Origin: Cupriavidus sp. 2SB
Lineage (GTDB): Bacteria; Pseudomonadota; Gammaproteobacteria; Burkholderiales; Burkholderiaceae
DNA length: 64,000 nucleotides
Direction: 5' to 3'
NCBI RefSeq assembly: GCF_005503625.1
Contig: NZ_SCMX01000029.1
Span: forward strand, 1 to 64,000
In this document: in pieces, positions 12,001-22,638 of the stretch
Layout: the number at the start of each line of letters is the position of its first letter
Numbering within the stretch: the stretch's first letter is position 1
Translations under genes and position numbers: made by a program
The notes under the pieces: model-generated
What the model saw: only the letters and a program-made list of their open reading frames with translations
What the model was told of the DNA's origin: nothing
The model's database searches: none

Positions 12001-14758
12001 GCAGGGCCAGCATGGCGCGGCGCACCTCACCGGGCTCCACCCGATAGCCGCGAATCTTGACCTGGTCATCGACCCGGCCCAGGAACGCAAGGCTGCCATC
12101 GGGCAGCATGCGCACCTTGTCGCCGGTCCGGTACATGCGCTCGCCCGCGCGCAGCGGATGGGCGACAAAGCGTTCGGCGGTCTGTCCGGGACGGGCCGCG
12201 TAACCGCGCGCCACGCCGGGGCCGGACAGGTACAACTCGCCCGCCACGCCCTGCGCCACCGGGTTCATGTCGGCGTCGAGCACCATGGCCTTGCCGTTGG
12301 CAAGCGGCTTGCCCAGCGGCAGGCCCGCCGCCGTGCGATTGGCCGTCTGGCCGTCCTGCGTCAGCACGCCCACCGTGGTCTCCGAGGGACCATAGTGATT
12401 CATCACGGCACAGCCGGGGCGCAGCGCGTGGATACGGTCGAGCAGATCCCACGAGGTGGACTCGCCGCCAAGCACCAGCAAATGGCGCGGCAACACCGAC
12501 GCGGCATCGCGGGCCTGCAGCAGGGCCTGCAGATGGCTCGGCACGATCTTGAGCGCATCCACGCCGTGCGCGGCCATGTACTCGCCGAAACGGTCGGGAT
12601 CGAACGCACGCTCGCGGCTGATCAGGTGCAGCGTCCGTCCGCTGCACAGCGCGCCGAAGAAGCTCGTGTGCCCCAGGTCGGCGGCCACCGTGGAGATCAT
12701 CGCCAGGCTCCCGGCTTCCGCCGGCAGCGCCATCCGGTCCAGCACGGCACGCACATAGTGTGTGAGCGCGCCACGCGCGACCGTGACACCCTTTGGCTGG
12801 CCCGTGGACCCCGATGTGTAGATCACGTAGGCGGCCTGCGCCGGATGAACCGGCGCAGGCTGCCAGTCCGGCACCATGGCCGGCGCCTCGCCCTCGCAAG
12901 TCAGCGGCCAGACTTCGATATCGGCCGTCCACGCCGGCGCCACGGCGGCAAGCAGCAATGCGGCGCCGCTGTTCTCCACCTGATAGGCCAGACGGTCGGC
13001 CGGCAGTTGGGGATCGAGCGGGACATAGGCGGCACCGGCCTTGAGCACGGCCAGCACACCCAGCACGAAGGCATTCGAGCGTTCGGCGAGGATGGCGACA
13101 CGGCTCTCCGCGCCGATGCCATGCGCCTGCAGCTTGCGAGCCAGCGCGCTGGCGCGGGCATCGACGCTGGCGAAGTCATGACCGCCAGACTCGTCGTGAA
13201 CGGCGAGCCGCGCAGGCACATCGCGCACGGCCTGATCCCACGACGCCATGAGGTCTGCCACGGCGAACGTTTGCGCGGGACCGCACAGCGCCGTCTGCGC
13301 GCCCGGTACGCGATAGGCGGCCAGCGGCAATGTCGGCGCGGTCACCGCCTGCTCGGCGATGGCAGCCAGTGCGGTGCCAAAGCGCGCGATGGTAGCTTCG
13401 TCGAAGCGTGCGGCAGCGTAGGCCAGTACGCATTCGATACCGTCCTGGCGATCCGTGAAATCGAAGCTCAGGTCGAAGTGGGCATGGCCGCCGCTCAGTT
13501 CCTCGATCCGGATCTCAAGGCCCGCTGCGTGGAAGTTCGCGGGCCGGTCCTGCTGCTCGGTGCACTTCACCTGGAACAGCGGATGCACGCCCGGCTGACG
13601 CTCCGGCGCCAGCGCATCGACAAGCATCTCGAAGGGCAGGTCCGGATGTGCCTGTGCGTCGAGCACGGCATCGCGCACACGGGCCAGCAGTGATGCGAAC
13701 CCTTCGCGTGCATCCAGCTCGGCGCGGATCACCTGGACATTGAGCAGGCAGCCGATCAAGCCCAGCGTCTCGGCTTTTTGCCGGCTCGCCAATGGCGATC
13801 CCACGCGCAGATCGGACTGTCCACCGTGCCGATACAGCGCCACGTCCAGCAGCGCGAGCATCACCATGTACACCGAGGCGCCCTGGGCACGGGCCAGTGC
13901 GCGCAGGCGCTGGCTCAGTTCGGCGGAAAGCACCATGCGGTGGCGCCCTTCGCGTGCGGCGAGATGGGCCGGCGCGGCAACGTCGCGCTCGCGGTCGAAC
14001 GGCAGCACGGCGATGGCGTGGACGTCGCCAAGACGCCCGGTCCAATGCGCAAGCTGCCGCTCGGCCACGCCAGCTTCGAGCCAGTTGCGTTGCCATACGG
14101 CGTAGTCGGCGTACTGGATCGGCAGCGGGGGCGGCGCGGCCACGCCGCCCTGTGTCAGCGCCTGGTAGTGGCCGAGCAGTTCGTCGATGGCAATGCGGAT
14201 CGACCAGCCATCGGCGGCGATGTGGTGGACAGACAGCGCCAGCACATGCTCGGCATCGCCGGTCTGGAACAGCGCGGCACGGATCGGTGCCGCGATATCC
14301 AACTGGAACGGCTTTTCGCGGAAGGTGTCGAGCCGCACGCGGAGCGTCGCTTCGGTGTCTTCACCGCGCAGATCTTCGAACGGCAGCGGTAAATCGACGT
14401 GTTCCAGCACATGCTGGGACGCCTCGCCATCGTCGGCCACACGGTAAACGGTGCGCAGGATGTCGTGCCGCCGGGTCAATCCGTTCAAGGCTGCGTGCAG
14501 TGCCGTGCGATCCAGTGTGCCGCGCAGATGCAAGGCGCCCGGCAGGTTGTAGGCCGGGCTCGTGGGATCGAGCTGCCAGGTGAGCCACATGGCGCGCTGC
14601 GCGTACGAGAGCGGCAGCGGCGCATCGCGGCGGGCCGGAACGATCGGCAGCTCGGCCGCGCTCAGGCCCATGGCTTCGAGCTTGCTCAGGAATTCGCGGC
14701 GGGCTTGCGGTGCCAGTGCGGCGAAACGTTGCGCGATCTGTTGTGCGTCCAATGCCAT
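1..14758 (-). CDS. Giant siderophore-type NRPS, C-A-T-C-A-T-E-C-A-T-E-C-A, cut by the left edge
   Basis: The frame is open without a stop from the ATG at 14758 to base 1, about 4,919 residues, so the C-terminus lies outside. Approximate domains are C1 45-470, A1 490-990, T1 1005-1075, C2 1110-1540, A2 1560-2050, T2 2065-2130, E1 2150-2590, C3 2610-3030, A3 3060-3560, T3 3570-3640, E2 3660-4110, C4 4130-4550 and A4 from 4570. All C and E domains keep HHxxxDG; the E domains carry EGHGR and NYLGQFD. By alignment to GrsA, A1 and A3 read DLTKVGHVG (Asp), A2 reads DVWHVSLID (Ser) and A4 reads DGEDHGTVT. I cannot assign A4 securely; its acidic pocket suits a basic residue such as an ornithine derivative. 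The start lies 2 bases after the stop of the upstream NRPS gene, implying coupling. A terminal thioesterase is not visible in the window. Confidence 0.93.
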   Translation of the reverse strand, partial: MALDAQQIAQRFAALAPQARREFLSKLEAMGLSAAELPIVPARRDAPLPLSYAQRAMWLTWQLDPTSPAYNLPGALHLRGTLDRTALHAALNGLTRRHDILRTVYRVADDGEASQHVLEHVDLPLPFEDLRGEDTEATLRVRLDTFREKPFQLDIAAPIRAALFQTGDAEHVLALSVHHIAADGWSIRIAIDELLGHYQALTQGGVAAPPPLPIQYADYAVWQRNWLEAGVAERQLAHWTGRLGDVHAIAVLPFDRERDVAAPAHLAAREGRHRMVLSAELSQRLRALARAQGASVYMVMLALLDVALYRHGGQSDLRVGSPLASRQKAETLGLIGCLLNVQVIRAELDAREGFASLLARVRDAVLDAQAHPDLPFEMLVDALAPERQPGVHPLFQVKCTEQQDRPANFHAAGLEIRIEELSGGHAHFDLSFDFTDRQDGIECVLAYAAARFDEATIARFGTALAAIAEQAVTAPTLPLAAYRVPGAQTALCGPAQTFAVADLMASWDQAVRDVPARLAVHDESGGHDFASVDARASALARKLQAHGIGAESRVAILAERSNAFVLGVLAVLKAGAAYVPLDPQLPADRLAYQVENSGAALLLAAVAPAWTADIEVWPLTCEGEAPAMVPDWQPAPVHPAQAAYVIYTSGSTGQPKGVTVARGALTHYVRAVLDRMALPAEAGSLAMISTVAADLGHTSFFGALCSGRTLHLISRERAFDPDRFGEYMAAHGVDALKIVPSHLQALLQARDAASVLPRHLLVLGGESTSWDLLDRIHALRPGCAVMNHYGPSETTVGVLTQDGQTANRTAAGLPLGKPLANGKAMVLDADMNPVAQGVAGELYLSGPGVARGYAARPGQTAERFVAHPLRAGERMYRTGDKVRMLPDGSLAFLGRVDDQVKIRGYRVEPGEVRRAMLALPGVAEAEVLADQADDGRAMLCAYVVGSADANTLRERLSATLPDYMVPAAIVLLDALPLNANGKIDRKALPRPERDGGSRYEAPQSEFEEKLAAIWAEVLGVARVGRSDNVFALGADSILSLKVVARARKQGIKLAPRQLLEHQTLAALAAAHAAAVAPVAVAQSDAAPLPAMPRLADDVRFDPQPLSPAQARQWFLWKLDPASTANHIAGGLRLQGALDIDLLVQALRAVVARHEAFRTVIVADADGKAMQRVLPEATFDVPVIDLRNTAGAEASATDEAARLALTPFDLEGQIPVRAALIRMADDDHRLVVVMHHIASDGWSMRVIVDEFVTRFGALRNGQALPVAPLAVQYVDYAAWQRGWFDAAEQTRQLDYWRTQLGHDHPVLQLPADAPRLAADGYREARHVATLPRTVRDALAQRAQASGATVFMALLTAFQTLLSRYTGLADIRVGVPIANRHRADVQDTVGLFVNTQVMRLQADPRMTLAQALAQTREAALGAQAHQDLPFEQLVDALQPERSLSHPPLFQVMFNHQRDNRAALAALAGSSDLSVTPWAVGAQAAQFELVLDSIEHDDGTLQLTLRYAAELFEPETMARMAAHYEAMLQALATQPDTAVADVPLLGAEEGARLDGWGINTDTHGTPEPVHHLIARQAAATPDAVALVFGEQSLRYAELDARANRLAHQLIALGVRPEMPVGIVAERSIEMVVGLLGILKAGGAYVPIDPEYPAERIAYMVEDSAVSLLLGQSHLRERVPARLAATWLDLDTLDWNAWPTYAPAVPLHAESLAYVIYTSGSTGRPKGAANRHGALHNRLAWMQQAYALSASDTVLQKTPFSFDVSVWEFFWPLMAGARLALAAPGEHRDPARLVARIAAHDVSTLHFVPSMLAAFMAHDGVEACRSVRRIVCSGEALPAEVQAQVLARLPWVSLDNLYGPTEAAIDVTYWNCRAEGRQVPIGRPLSGIRTHVLDGSLNRVPQGVAGELYLGGVGLARGYLRRPGLTAERFVADPFEAGGRLYRTGDLVRWRADGQLEYLGRIDHQVKIRGLRIELGEIEAQLLALPEVAEAVVVAVGGTRLVAYVACRAGQSLDAQAMRVRLGEALPEYMVPSALMVLDRLPLNANGKLDRKALPAPEAQTQASYEAPQGEAEIALAAIWAEVLGIQRVGRHDNFFELGGDSIISLQIVSRAGRTGWQLTPRQMFESQTLARLAAVAVPAQLAVREHAPASGDVPLLPFQAAFFGMDMPVRHHWNQAVLLQSAAPIAAQPMREALAALIAHHDALRMQFTCDVDGHWHQTCAAAGSTPRHDVLWTRQTPADGLDALCAEAQRSLDLNTGTLVRAVSIEIDDAAPAYRLLLVIHHLAVDGVSWRILLDDLRTAYQQRCAGQSVALPPRTASVQTWALALRDHAESHAADLPAWEALRNVPVALPRDGAAAFGTVGERDSVTLTLDAAATSALLREAPAAYRTQVNDILLTALGRALCGWTGGDQILVDLEGHGRDAVSDLDISRTVGWFTSLYPVALAPLGEPGDALRRVKEHLRAVPGRSLSHGVLREIGTPAQQAAMKALPRPEVVFNYLGQFDGAFDAENGWKPANESAGPAMDADAPLMHALAINGQVYDQTLTLTVHYSRNRHARPAMEALAASFQRELQALIAHCTSGARGVSPSDFPLAGLTQTALDTLALPVDAADIADLYPLAPMQTGMLFLSAHAAQGDTYLNQLRADIDHLDVERFRAAWQAVLDRHDILRTGFLAGETPLQWVARTVPLPLTVVDGVEAEAPHDLAPALDTLAQAESDQGCDLAQPPLMRLALVRIGATRHHLIWTHHHLLLDGWSTSQLLGEVLSHYAGQSLPPQTARYCDYIGWLGQQDTAAARSYWGSRLAILTAPTRVADALTAPVGRHGYRAYPRVLDAARNDSLQAFARTRRVTLNTLIQGAWAILLQRLTGQDAVCFGATTAGRPMDVPGVERMVGLFINTLPVVAQPRPGDALNAWLDTLQAQSIASREHEFLPLHDIQRAAGASGQGLFDTIIVFENYPVDEALSRNPAGLTFTDVRSGNGNHYPLTLRVKTGATLSFDYLHDLAHVDEAMAARIADAFDSVLHDMVRVGQQHPDVALGALAPVPVVAHAPAAEPAPNVLALWRDAVRRTPAAQAVADEVDQCARSVTFADLDARSNRLAQRLRAQGIGAESRVGVHAQRSIEMVLGLLAVLKAGGAYVPLDPALPASRLTYVVDDSQASLVLDATGNASGFGVPVMSLTDSGDAQALPALLDAAPHPALPAYLIYTSGSTGQPKGVVISHGALANYVRAVLQRMDLPETARSMAMASTVGADLGHTVLFGALCSGRLLHMLAPERAFDPDRFADYMDRHAVDVLKIVPGHLQALLSAQHAAAVLPRARLVLGGEATRWPLLARIAELRPETRVMNHYGPTETTVGILTQEAATADRAAATLPVGHPLAGNAAYVLDAGLNAVPRGGVGELYLGGAGLARGYQRRAAQTAERFVANPMGDGARLYRTGDRVRMREDGSLEFLGRVDDQVKVRGYRVELGEVAQALAALPRVSRAEVIARDADDGRTQLHAYVVGNGEGHPDVASLREQLAATLPDYMVPAAIMVLDALPLTPNGKVDRRALPEPAAQQGDDGDGFAAPEGEVETTLAAIWAEILGVARVGRHDNFFELGGDSILTLQIVARARRRGVKLTPRQLMEGQTVSAVAAVATRVQSAAVPAPAATLATETWFALTPAQHWFFAHAAAHPFATSHWNQSLMLESSAPVDVERVRRAVAHVVDQHGALRLRFAQRDGAWQQSLAALGTSSFKVVSQADAEDASQAIAEAADAVQRSLDLSRPFQAVWIDLGPSRPGRLLLAAHHLVVDGVSWRVIVEDLHAAYEQLGQGQAVTLPPSTSTLQAWVETLQRHAGSAAMAAELPYWQAQWHVEQGESRSFPTKAGGSNTVADAHALSVTLDEATTRQLLNEVPQAYRTQINDILLAALARTLCEWDGRDSVVVELEGHGREELEEGIDLTRTVGWLTSLFPVRLTPGSRGEGESLKAIKEQLRAVPCKGLGYGVLRHMTEAGRALGDLPYPQVTFNYLGQFDQAFGNGAVWQPARESAGRQRAPESTRRTWFDVGAMVHGGRLSLSWSFSRALHDDATVQGLLERYRTHLESLIAHCLAGNRGVTPSDVPLAGLTQAQLDTLPMAAGATAELEDLYPLSPMQAGMLFHALLDPEATAYLNQLRIDFDGLDVARFRAAWQQVFARHEVLRTGFLTGETPLQWVARPGALPLTEHDWRDRSTDQHDAALEALAASELARGFDLAAPPLIRLVLVRTAAQRHHLVWTSHHLLLDGWSTSQLMGEVLRAYAGQPATPKSGRYRDHIGWLQAQDADAARQYWGTQLARLEGNTHLAKTLPTPPSAMGKGRETRVFDDAATAALTAFARRERITLNTLMQAAWALVLQRYTGQQTVSFGATVAGRPDDVPGAQTLLGLFINTLPVVAAPKAGQTVGNWLRDLQAHNLASREFEHTPLYDIQRWAGQAGQALFDSVLVFENYPVDAALRETLPDNLQATVIHRRDETSYPVTVTAYAVPTLHLQIDFDRAALSEGDAARVADHTVRLLQALAADASAAVGGLVALHDAEHAVLSHWGTGTQQDHAPLVHLAFQAQARRNPDALAVLFEDEAAGLSYGELERRANRLAHRLIAQGVRADDRVGLAVPRSTDMVVALLAILKAGAAYVPLDPAYPAERLAYMVEDSGIALLLTHHAVRDRLPQGTVPVLDLAALLDIDGPDSDPAVPVHRDQLAYVIYTSGSTGRPKGVGMSHAALAGHAQVSIGFFGLTPADRMLQFATLNFDGFVEQLYPPLCAGAAVVLRGPQLWDSETFHQRLIAQRISVVDLTTAYWFLLVQDFARQGPRDYGVLRQVHAGGEAMPPEGLKAWREAGLSHVTLLNTYGPTEATVTATVLDCAPYVEGRPLPVQMPIGTPLAGRRVYVLDGQMQATPAGVPGELCI
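8475..10291. repeat. Direct repeat copy 1: serine A-domain unit in giant NRPS module 2
   Basis: About 1,817 bases match 14969-16785 at a constant offset of 6,494. Only two or more differences are seen near the 8,550 end and none was noticed over the following 1.7 kb. The repeat covers the last part of a condensation domain, the whole Ser-coded A domain and the start of the T domain. Confidence 0.93.
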
Positions 14759-14760
14759 GG

Positions 14761-17700
14761 TTATTCCAGTCCTTCCAGTGCGTTGAGCAGGTCGTCCATT
14801 GCAGACAGGCGCTGCTGCTGGCCACCCAGCGTGTTGGTGTCGCTGGCGGCGATATGTCTGGCGAGCGCGTGCGGCGTGGGGTGATCGAACAGGTGCCGCA
14901 TCGGGAGATCCCATCCGTGGCGGGACACGAGCAGCGCACTGACGCGCACCGTGGACAGCGAATCGCCGCCCAGTTCAAAGAAGTTGTCGTGACGGCCCAC
15001 GCGTTGGATGCCGAGCACCTCCGCCCAGATGGCTGCCAGCGAGATTTCCGCTTCGCCTTGCGGCGCTTCGTAGCTGGCCTGCGTTTGCGCTTCCGGTGCC
15101 GGCAGCGCCTTGCGATCCAGCTTGCCGTTGGCGTTCAGCGGCAGACGATCGAGCACCATCAACGCGGACGGCACCATGTACTCGGGCAATGCTTCACCGA
15201 GCCTGACACGCATCGCCTGCGCATCGAGCGACTGCCCTGCCCGGCATGCCACGTAGGCCACCAGTCGCGTGCCGCCTACGGCAACCACCACCGCCTCCGC
15301 CACTTCGGGCAGCGCCAGCAACTGCGCCTCGATCTCGCCCAGTTCGATCCGCAGGCCACGGATCTTCACCTGATGGTCTATCCGCCCCAGGTATTCCAGT
15401 TGCCCATCGGCACGCCAGCGCACCAGATCGCCCGTGCGATACAGGCGCCCGCCTGCCTCGAAGGGATCGGCCACGAAGCGCTCGGCGGTCAGGCCCGGAC
15501 GACGCAGATAGCCGCGCGCCAATCCCACGCCGCCCAGATACAACTCGCCCGCCACGCCCTGCGGCACGCGGTTCAGGCTACCGTCGAGCACATGCGTGCG
15601 GATGCCCGACAGCGGTCGGCCAATCGGCACTTGCCGCCCTTCGGCGCGGCAGTTCCAGTACGTGACGTCGATCGCCGCCTCGGTCGGGCCATAGAGGTTG
15701 TCGAGCGAGACCCACGGCAAACGCGCCAGCACCTGCGCCTGCACTTCTGCGGGCAACGCCTCGCCGCTGCACACGATGCGCCGCACGCTGCGGCAGGCTT
15801 CCACGCCATCGTGGGCCATGAATGCGGCCAGCATCGACGGCACGAAGTGCAGCGTGCTCACGTCATGCGCCGCAATGCGCGCCACGAGCCGCGCCGGATC
15901 GCGATGCTCGCCCGGTGCTGCCAGCGCCAGACGCGCACCGGCCATCAGCGGCCAGAAGAACTCCCAGACCGAGACATCGAAGCTGAACGGGGTCTTCTGC
16001 AACACGGTGTCCGACGCGCTCAGTGCATACGCCTGCTGCATCCACGCGAGCCGGTTATGCAGCGCGCCGTGCCGATTGGCCGCGCCCTTGGGGCGTCCCG
16101 TGGAGCCCGAGGTGTAGATCACGTAGGCCAGGCTCTCGGCGTGCAGCGGCACCGCTGGCGCGTAGGTCGGCCACGCATTCCAATCGAGCGTATCGAGATC
16201 GAGCCACGTGGCGGCCAGCCGGGCCGGCACCCGTTCGCGCAGATGCGACTGCCCGAGCAGCAGCGACACCGCGCTGTCCTCGACCATGTACGCGATGCGC
16301 TCGGCCGGATACTCGGGATCGATGGGCACATAGGCGCCACCGGCCTTGAGGATGCCGAGCAGGCCCACCACCATCTCGATCGAGCGTTCGGCCACGATGC
16401 CCACGGGCATCTCGGGACGCACGCCCAGTGCGATCAGTTGATGCGCCAACCGATTGGCACGCGCATCCAGCTCCGCGTAGCGCAGCGATTGCTCGCCGAA
16501 CACCAGGGCCACTGCATCGGGCGTGGCCGCTGCCTGTCGGGCAATGAGGTGATGCACCGGCTCCGGCGTGCCGTGCGTATCCGTGTTGATGCCCCAGCCA
16601 TCGAGCCGCGCGCCTTCCTCGGCGCCCAGCAGCGGCACATCGGCCACAGCCGTATCGGGCTGCGTGGCGAGCGCTTGCAGCATGGCTTCGTAGTGCGCCG
16701 CCATGCGCGCCATGGTCTCCGGCTCGAACAGTTCGGCGGCATAACGCAGCGTCAGTTGCAGCGTGCCGTCGTCGTGTTCGATGGACTCCAGCATCAGTTC
16801 GAACTGGGCATTGCCATGCGGCAGGTCGATGCGCGAAACGGCCAGGCGGGGCCAGCCGGACAACGCGCTGTCATCGCGCCGCACGTGGTTGAACATCGCC
16901 TGAAACAGCGGATGGTGGCCGGGCGTGCGTTCCGGCTGCAACGCCTCCACCAGTTGCTCGAACGGCAGGTCCTGGTTTGCCTGGGCGTCGAGCGCTGCGG
17001 CGTGGATGTGGTGCAGCACCTGCCCCAGCGTCACGCGCGCGGCCATGCGCGATTGCAGCACCACCGTGTTGATGAAGAAGCCCACGACACCAGCGGTTTC
17101 CGCGCGATTGCGGTTGGCAAACGGCACGCCGGTCCGGATCACCGGCAGATCGGCGTAACGGTGCAGCAGCGCGTGAAAGGCAGCGAGCAGCACCGAGAAC
17201 AACGTGCTGTCGGCCGCCTGCGCGCGCTGGCGCAACTGGGCCAGCAGCGCGGGCGGCACAGCAAAGACATGCGCCGCAACGTGATAGCCCGCCGATGCCA
17301 GACGGGGCCGGTCCGTCTGCAGCGACAGCACCGGATGCGCATCGCCAAGCTGCGTGCGCCAGTAACCGAGTTGACGCGCCTGTTCGCCGTCCTTGAGCCA
17401 GTCACGCTGCCACTCGGCGAAATCGGCATAGTCGATGTCAGGCGGCGGCAGTGCCTCGACACGCCCGGCCACGTGAGCGCGATAGGCGCGCGACAGATCC
17501 GCGAGGATCACCTGCGTCGAGACGGCGTCCGACACGATGTGATGCATCACCACCACCAGCTCGGCATCGTTGGCCGCGCGCTGGCACAGCGCCACACGCA
17601 TGAGCGGGCCACGCTCCAGATCGAACGGCGTATCGCACAGGCGACGGATGGCGCCGTGCGATGCCGCGTGGTCCACCACTTCCAGCACGATGTCAGCGGT

Positions 17701-18060
17701 GGGCTGCACGCATTGTTCGGCCTCGCCAGCTTCATTGGTGCGAAACACCGTGCGCAGTGCCGCGTGCCGCCCCACGAGCACCGCCAGGGCATGCCGCAGG
17801 GCAGACACGTCGAGCGTGCCCTGCAGCCGCAAGCCGCCGCAGAGATGATAGGCGGTGCTGGCGGGATCGATCTTCGACAGCACCCACAGCCGTTGCTGCG
17901 CAAACGACAACCGTGCCGGGCCATCGGACGCGCGCCGCACGATACGGTCGGCGGCCGCCTGCGTAGCGGCGCCAGCGGCAGCCCCCCCACGCAGGCGCTG
18001 GCGCAGCAGGGCCAGTTGCGCCGGATTGAGGCTGGCGCGGCGAGCAGAAATATCTTGCAT
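14761..18060 (-). CDS. NRPS, single C-A-T module, predicted Ser
   Basis: This 1,099-residue protein is one elongation module: condensation about 50-480, adenylation about 500-985, and thiolation about 1005-1070 with Ser in GGDSL. The A-domain pocket reads DVWHVSLID, matching the serine code. It should accept the chain from the PKS module and add Ser before passing it to the giant NRPS. The condensation motif reads HHIVSDA rather than HHxxxDG, so the final Gly is Ala; the catalytic second His and the Asp remain. The gene starts 18 bases after the PKS stop and ends 2 bases before the giant NRPS. Its A domain and flanks (14969-16785) are almost identical in DNA to those of module 2 of the giant NRPS (8475-10291), which points to recent duplication or gene conversion. 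Confidence 0.93.
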   Translation of the reverse strand: MQDISARRASLNPAQLALLRQRLRGGAAAGAATQAAADRIVRRASDGPARLSFAQQRLWVLSKIDPASTAYHLCGGLRLQGTLDVSALRHALAVLVGRHAALRTVFRTNEAGEAEQCVQPTADIVLEVVDHAASHGAIRRLCDTPFDLERGPLMRVALCQRAANDAELVVVMHHIVSDAVSTQVILADLSRAYRAHVAGRVEALPPPDIDYADFAEWQRDWLKDGEQARQLGYWRTQLGDAHPVLSLQTDRPRLASAGYHVAAHVFAVPPALLAQLRQRAQAADSTLFSVLLAAFHALLHRYADLPVIRTGVPFANRNRAETAGVVGFFINTVVLQSRMAARVTLGQVLHHIHAAALDAQANQDLPFEQLVEALQPERTPGHHPLFQAMFNHVRRDDSALSGWPRLAVSRIDLPHGNAQFELMLESIEHDDGTLQLTLRYAAELFEPETMARMAAHYEAMLQALATQPDTAVADVPLLGAEEGARLDGWGINTDTHGTPEPVHHLIARQAAATPDAVALVFGEQSLRYAELDARANRLAHQLIALGVRPEMPVGIVAERSIEMVVGLLGILKAGGAYVPIDPEYPAERIAYMVEDSAVSLLLGQSHLRERVPARLAATWLDLDTLDWNAWPTYAPAVPLHAESLAYVIYTSGSTGRPKGAANRHGALHNRLAWMQQAYALSASDTVLQKTPFSFDVSVWEFFWPLMAGARLALAAPGEHRDPARLVARIAAHDVSTLHFVPSMLAAFMAHDGVEACRSVRRIVCSGEALPAEVQAQVLARLPWVSLDNLYGPTEAAIDVTYWNCRAEGRQVPIGRPLSGIRTHVLDGSLNRVPQGVAGELYLGGVGLARGYLRRPGLTAERFVADPFEAGGRLYRTGDLVRWRADGQLEYLGRIDHQVKIRGLRIELGEIEAQLLALPEVAEAVVVAVGGTRLVAYVACRAGQSLDAQAMRVRLGEALPEYMVPSALMVLDRLPLNANGKLDRKALPAPEAQTQASYEAPQGEAEISLAAIWAEVLGIQRVGRHDNFFELGGDSLSTVRVSALLVSRHGWDLPMRHLFDHPTPHALARHIAASDTNTLGGQQQRLSAMDDLLNALEGLE
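14969..16785. repeat. Direct repeat copy 2: serine A-domain unit in the single-module NRPS
   Basis: This is the partner of 8475-10291. Outside the repeat the condensation domains diverge immediately (after 16785) and the T domains differ after the shared core, so the repeat edges are sharp. Confidence 0.93.
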
Positions 18061-18078
18061 CGAACGATTTCGCTAGGG

Positions 18079-21000
18079 TCAGACGGGGAGCGTGGCGGCG
18101 GTGTCCGGGGTGTCGTCCTGCGCGATCTGTTCGATCAGCAGCAGTTCCACCAGCACCGCAAGCGCCTCCACCGTGGGGGTCTTGAAGAAGTCGACGGGTC
18201 GCACGGAGACGCCCCAGGCCGCACGCACGCGGGCCAGCAACTGGATGGCCAGCAGGGAATCGCCGCCCAGTTCGAACAGGTTGTCGTGGATACCTACGGG
18301 CGCCACACCCACCAGTTCGCCGAACAGCGCCGCCAGCCCCTGCGACAGATCGTCCTCCGCCGCCACGTATGGCACGCCGAGTGCCGGGCGCGGATGCTGC
18401 GGCCGGCTGGAGCGGCTGGCGTCGAGGGTGTCGAGCGTGTCGAACATCGCGAGATCGACGCCGCGCAGACGCTGCGTCAGATCGGTGGTGACGACAAGCA
18501 CCTGCGCACGAGGCGGACCGGACAGCACGCGTTCCAGCGCGGCACCGCCCTGTGCTGCCGGGATGCCGACGCCTTCGGGAAGCGCCATGGCCGCCGCCAT
18601 GCCCACATCGCGCCAGCCGTCCCAGTTGACGGCGATGACAGGAAACGACGCGTCGCGCAGTGCCGCCGTGGCGCGCGCATCGAGCCAGGCATTGGCCGCG
18701 GCATAGTCGGCGCGGCCAATGCCACCGGCGATGCTCGCCAGCGACGAACACAGCAATACGAAGTCGGGCTGCTGGCCTTGCAGCGCGGCCAGCAGGTGAC
18801 GCGCGCCGTCAACCTTTGGCGCCAGCACCCGCGCGGACTGTTCCGCGTTCCACTGCGAAAGGTACGCGTCGGCGGACGCGCCAGCGGCGTGGATCACGCC
18901 ATGCAGCGTGCCGAACATCTGCCGTGCTTCGGACACCGCGACTCGCATGGCCGTGGCGTCCGTCACATCGGCGGTCAGCGTCATGACCTCGGCGCCGAGC
19001 GATGCGAGGGACTGCAGTGCGGCCAGCCGCTCGCGCAGCGCCTGTGGCTGGGAGGCATCGGCGATGCGCGCGGCCCAGTCCGTACGCGGCGGCAATGCCG
19101 AGCGCTGCAGCAACACAAGGCGCGCCTGCCAGTGCTCGGCAAGATAACGCGCAAGCGTCAGGCCCACACCGCCAAGCCCACCCGTGATCAGGTACGTCCC
19201 GCCCTTCCGCAGACGCACCGGGGAATCCGGCGCATGGCGCAGCGCTTCGTGGCCGCGCACCCAACGATGCGGCCCGCGATAGGCGCTCATCGGCAACGGC
19301 TCGGCATCGTGCAGCGCGTCGCAAAGCTGCGTGACGAGGCGCGTTTCGGCGAAGCTGCCGGACGCGGGCACCTCGATATCGACGACGCCGCACACCACGT
19401 CCTGCAGTTCCTGCGGCATCACCAACGCGGGGCCGAGCAGCAGCGCACGGTCCGGATCGATGGGCTCGGTGCCCGTGACATCGGCCAGTCCCTGCGTGAC
19501 GATCTGCAGGACGAGCCGGCCCGGTGCACGAGATGCCGGCGCTGCCTCGATGGCACCCGCAAGGGCGACGAGGCTCGTCATGCCATGGGCGCTATCGAGC
19601 GTCCACAAACAGCAAATCCGCGCAATTGCGCCCACCTCGCGGCCAATCGCGCGCAACGCATCGGCCAGTGCCTCGGCATCGGCGGGCGGCGCGACGTGGT
19701 GGTGAGCATCCAGTCGGGCGTAGGTGGCACCCGCCGCGATGCTCGCCACGGTGCCCATACCGGCCAACCGCTGCAGCACACGATCATCGACACTGCCCGA
19801 CCCGCCCAGCACCACTGTGCAGCCTTCCTGTGCCGAGGATGCAGCGGGCAACGTCACGCGCTGCCAGGTGGGCACGTGGAACCAGTCATCGATTCCGCAC
19901 GGACCGGACGCGATCCCGGGCGCCTTGTCCGCCACGGCGGGGGCGTCGACCCAGAACGATCGATGCTCGAACGGATAGCCGGGCAGCGGAATACGGCGGC
20001 GTGCCGGACCGATCCGCTCAGCAAGTGCCACATCGATATCGACGCCGGCAGTCCACAGTTGCCCAAGGCAGCGCAGGTGCTGCAGCGCCTGCAGGTCTTC
20101 GCGCCGGGCATGGGGCAGCGTGGAGAGCGCCATGCGCCCTTCTGCCAGCGGATGACGCTTGACCAGCGACGTCAGCGTATCGCCAGGACCCACTTCGAGC
20201 GCAATGCAATCGGCCCGTTCCAGCAGACGCCCCAGCCCCGCCGCGAAGCGCACCGTGCCGCGCAGATGCTCTGCCCAGTAGCGCGGATCGCATGCCTGCG
20301 CGGCGGTGATCCAGTCGCCGGTCACGTTGGACACATAGGGAATCGACGGCGCGCGCAACGTCAGGCGGCCCACGACGGCCTCGAATTCCGCGATCACCGG
20401 ATCGAGCAGCGCAGAGTGAAACGCGTGCGAGACATGCAGGCGCCGGACTACCGCACCCTGCGCCAGCAACGCCTGTTCAGCCTTGCCGATAGCGTCCACG
20501 GTGCCGGCCAGCACACACAGTTCCGGCGCATTGACCGCTGCCAGATTGCAGCCGGCCTCGATCCACGGTGTCAATGCGCTTTCCGGGAGACCCACGGCCA
20601 GCATCGCGCCGGGTGGCGTCGACTGCATCAGGCGGCCACGTGCGGCCACCAGCACCAGTGCGTCGTCGAGCGTGAAGACGCCCGCCAGGCACGCGGCAAC
20701 GTACTCGCCAATGCTATGCCCGATCATTGCGGCGGGCTGGACGCCCCACGACATCCACAGTTTCGCCAGGGCGTACTCGATGACGAACAGCGCGGGCTGC
20801 GTCAGCGCGGTACGCGACAGTTCCGCGCCTGCCTTTGCGCTGGCGTCGGGGCTGGCGTCCGTGTCTTCCGGCCAGATCCATAGCCGCAGATCGGTGCCGA
20901 GCGGCTCGCGCAGGCGCTCGCAGCATGCATCCACCGTCGAACGGAATAGCGGCGCTGTGTCGTACAGCGCGCGAGCCATGCCCACGTGCTGCGCCCCTTG

Positions 21001-22638
21001 CCCCGGGAACAGGAAGGCGACCGAAGGCGGTTCATCGGCAGCCGCGCCGCTGACGAGGTGTGTCGCGCTGCGCGCGTGCAGCGCCTGCGCCGCCTGCGCC
21101 AGATCGCTGGCGATCACCACGGCGCGATGGGCAAACGGCTTGCGGCCCATCGCGAGCGTGTGGGCCACATCGGCAAGCTGCAGGTCCGGCTGGTGGTCAA
21201 GGTGATGCGCCAGCGCGTGGGTGGCATTCGCCAGTGCGGATTCGCTGCGCGCCGACAGCAGCAGCAGTTGGGCGCCTTCACTCGGCGTGCCGGCAGAACG
21301 CAGTGCCGGTGCTTCCTCCAGCACGGCGTGCGCGTTCGTGCCGCCCATGCCGAACGAACTCACGCCCGCGCGGCGCGGCACCGGGCCGGCGCTCCAGTGC
21401 GTGGCGCGCGTGTTGACAAAGAACGGACCCGACGCGAAATCGATGCCCGGATTCGGTGTCTCGAAATGCAGGCTCGGCGGCAAGGTGCGATGGCGCAGCG
21501 CCATCACGGCCTTGATAAGGCCCGCCACGCCAGCCGCCGCATCGAGATGGCCGATATTGGTCTTGACCGAGCCAATGGCACAGAAGCCGCGCCGCTGCGT
21601 GCCTTCGCGGAACGCCTGGGTCAGTGCCGCGACTTCGATGGGATCGCCAAGCGTGGTGCCCGTGCCATGTGTTTCGACGTAGCCAATGGAGTCAGGCGAG
21701 ACATCGGCCAGCATCTGGGCCAGCCCGATGGCATCGGCCTGCCCCGCCACGCTCGGCGCGGTATAGCCCACCTTGTTGGCGCCATCGTTGTTGAGCGCCG
21801 TGGCCTTGATGATGGCGTGGATCGTGTCGCCATCGTCCAGCGCCTGTTCCAGCCGCTTCAATGCCACGACACCGGCACCGCTGCCCAGTACCGTGCCATC
21901 GGCGCGTGCATCGAACGCCCGGCAATGCCCGTCCGAGGACAGGATCGCGCCTGCCTGATACGCATAGCCCTGCGCTTGCAGCAGGTTCAGCCAGACCCCT
22001 CCGGCCAGTGCCATATCGCATTCGCGCGCCAGCAGCGCCTGGCATGCCTGATGCACGGCCACGAGCGACGTCGAGCACGCCGTCTGCACCGTCAGCGCCG
22101 GGCCGCGCAGATTCAGCTTGTACGCCACGCGCGTGCTCAGGGCATCGCTGGCGTTGCCATTCATGAGTCCGATCAGTTCGGCGATGCCGGCATCCGTACC
22201 AAGCGCGCGCTGCGGCAGCAGATGCTTCATGAGATACAGGTTCGCGCCGGCGCCGGCATAGACGCCCACGGCCGCCTGCAACCGCGCTACGTCATAGCCC
22301 GCGTGCTCCATCGCATGCCATGCGCACTCCAGGAAAATGCGCTGCTGCGGATCGAGATACTGGGCCTCGCGCGGCGCGTAGCCGAAGAACGCCGCGTCGA
22401 AGCGGTCGAACCCTTCGAAGCGGACACCAGCCTTGACGTAGGCGGGGTCGACGATTCGCTCGGGTGGCACACCGGCTGCCGCAAGTTCCGCGTCGGAAAG
22501 CGTCGACACCGACTCGACACCGTTGCAGATATTGCGCCAGAACGCGTCCACGTCCGGCGCATCGGGGAACCGGCCCGCCATGCCCACGATGGCAATCTCG
22601 ATCCCGGTCAGATGGGTGGGCGTTTCGTACACCGGCAT
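18079..22638 (-). CDS. Modular type I PKS, KS-AT-KR-ACP, malonyl-specific
   Basis: This 1,519-residue single-module polyketide synthase has KS about 12-435 (active-site Cys in TACSTS near 186, plus HGTGT and NIGHLD motifs), AT about 540-830 (GHSIGEY near 640, HAFH near 740), KR about 1130-1310 (GGLGGVG, with the Ser and Tyr of the catalytic set) and ACP about 1430-1500 (GGDSL). HAFH is the usual malonyl-CoA signature. No DH or ER domain is visible, so the beta-hydroxyl made by KR should be kept. Acting after a serine-loading NRPS module, it would extend acyl-Ser to a 4-amino-3,5-dihydroxypentanoate-like, statine-type unit. Its ATG overlaps the upstream TGA by one base (TGATG), indicating translational coupling. 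Confidence 0.94.
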   Translation of the reverse strand: MPVYETPTHLTGIEIAIVGMAGRFPDAPDVDAFWRNICNGVESVSTLSDAELAAAGVPPERIVDPAYVKAGVRFEGFDRFDAAFFGYAPREAQYLDPQQRIFLECAWHAMEHAGYDVARLQAAVGVYAGAGANLYLMKHLLPQRALGTDAGIAELIGLMNGNASDALSTRVAYKLNLRGPALTVQTACSTSLVAVHQACQALLARECDMALAGGVWLNLLQAQGYAYQAGAILSSDGHCRAFDARADGTVLGSGAGVVALKRLEQALDDGDTIHAIIKATALNNDGANKVGYTAPSVAGQADAIGLAQMLADVSPDSIGYVETHGTGTTLGDPIEVAALTQAFREGTQRRGFCAIGSVKTNIGHLDAAAGVAGLIKAVMALRHRTLPPSLHFETPNPGIDFASGPFFVNTRATHWSAGPVPRRAGVSSFGMGGTNAHAVLEEAPALRSAGTPSEGAQLLLLSARSESALANATHALAHHLDHQPDLQLADVAHTLAMGRKPFAHRAVVIASDLAQAAQALHARSATHLVSGAAADEPPSVAFLFPGQGAQHVGMARALYDTAPLFRSTVDACCERLREPLGTDLRLWIWPEDTDASPDASAKAGAELSRTALTQPALFVIEYALAKLWMSWGVQPAAMIGHSIGEYVAACLAGVFTLDDALVLVAARGRLMQSTPPGAMLAVGLPESALTPWIEAGCNLAAVNAPELCVLAGTVDAIGKAEQALLAQGAVVRRLHVSHAFHSALLDPVIAEFEAVVGRLTLRAPSIPYVSNVTGDWITAAQACDPRYWAEHLRGTVRFAAGLGRLLERADCIALEVGPGDTLTSLVKRHPLAEGRMALSTLPHARREDLQALQHLRCLGQLWTAGVDIDVALAERIGPARRRIPLPGYPFEHRSFWVDAPAVADKAPGIASGPCGIDDWFHVPTWQRVTLPAASSAQEGCTVVLGGSGSVDDRVLQRLAGMGTVASIAAGATYARLDAHHHVAPPADAEALADALRAIGREVGAIARICCLWTLDSAHGMTSLVALAGAIEAAPASRAPGRLVLQIVTQGLADVTGTEPIDPDRALLLGPALVMPQELQDVVCGVVDIEVPASGSFAETRLVTQLCDALHDAEPLPMSAYRGPHRWVRGHEALRHAPDSPVRLRKGGTYLITGGLGGVGLTLARYLAEHWQARLVLLQRSALPPRTDWAARIADASQPQALRERLAALQSLASLGAEVMTLTADVTDATAMRVAVSEARQMFGTLHGVIHAAGASADAYLSQWNAEQSARVLAPKVDGARHLLAALQGQQPDFVLLCSSLASIAGGIGRADYAAANAWLDARATAALRDASFPVIAVNWDGWRDVGMAAAMALPEGVGIPAAQGGAALERVLSGPPRAQVLVVTTDLTQRLRGVDLAMFDTLDTLDASRSSRPQHPRPALGVPYVAAEDDLSQGLAALFGELVGVAPVGIHDNLFELGGDSLLAIQLLARVRAAWGVSVRPVDFFKTPTVEALAVLVELLLIEQIAQDDTPDTAATLPV

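Noticed and set aside
8475-16785. Possible CRISPR or transposon explanation for the large repeat
   Set aside because: Only two copies exist, both inside reading frames and colinear with domain borders; there are no terminal inverted repeats or spacers.
197-20883. Very long plus-strand open frames (197-3196, 3995-7300, 7919-13693, 14710-20883), up to 2,057 codons, opposite the NRPS/PKS genes
   Set aside because: They are antisense shadows caused by GC-rich third positions. They are rich in Arg, His and Gln, show no family motifs and break where the real minus-strand genes change frame, whereas the minus strand shows uninterrupted NRPS motifs.
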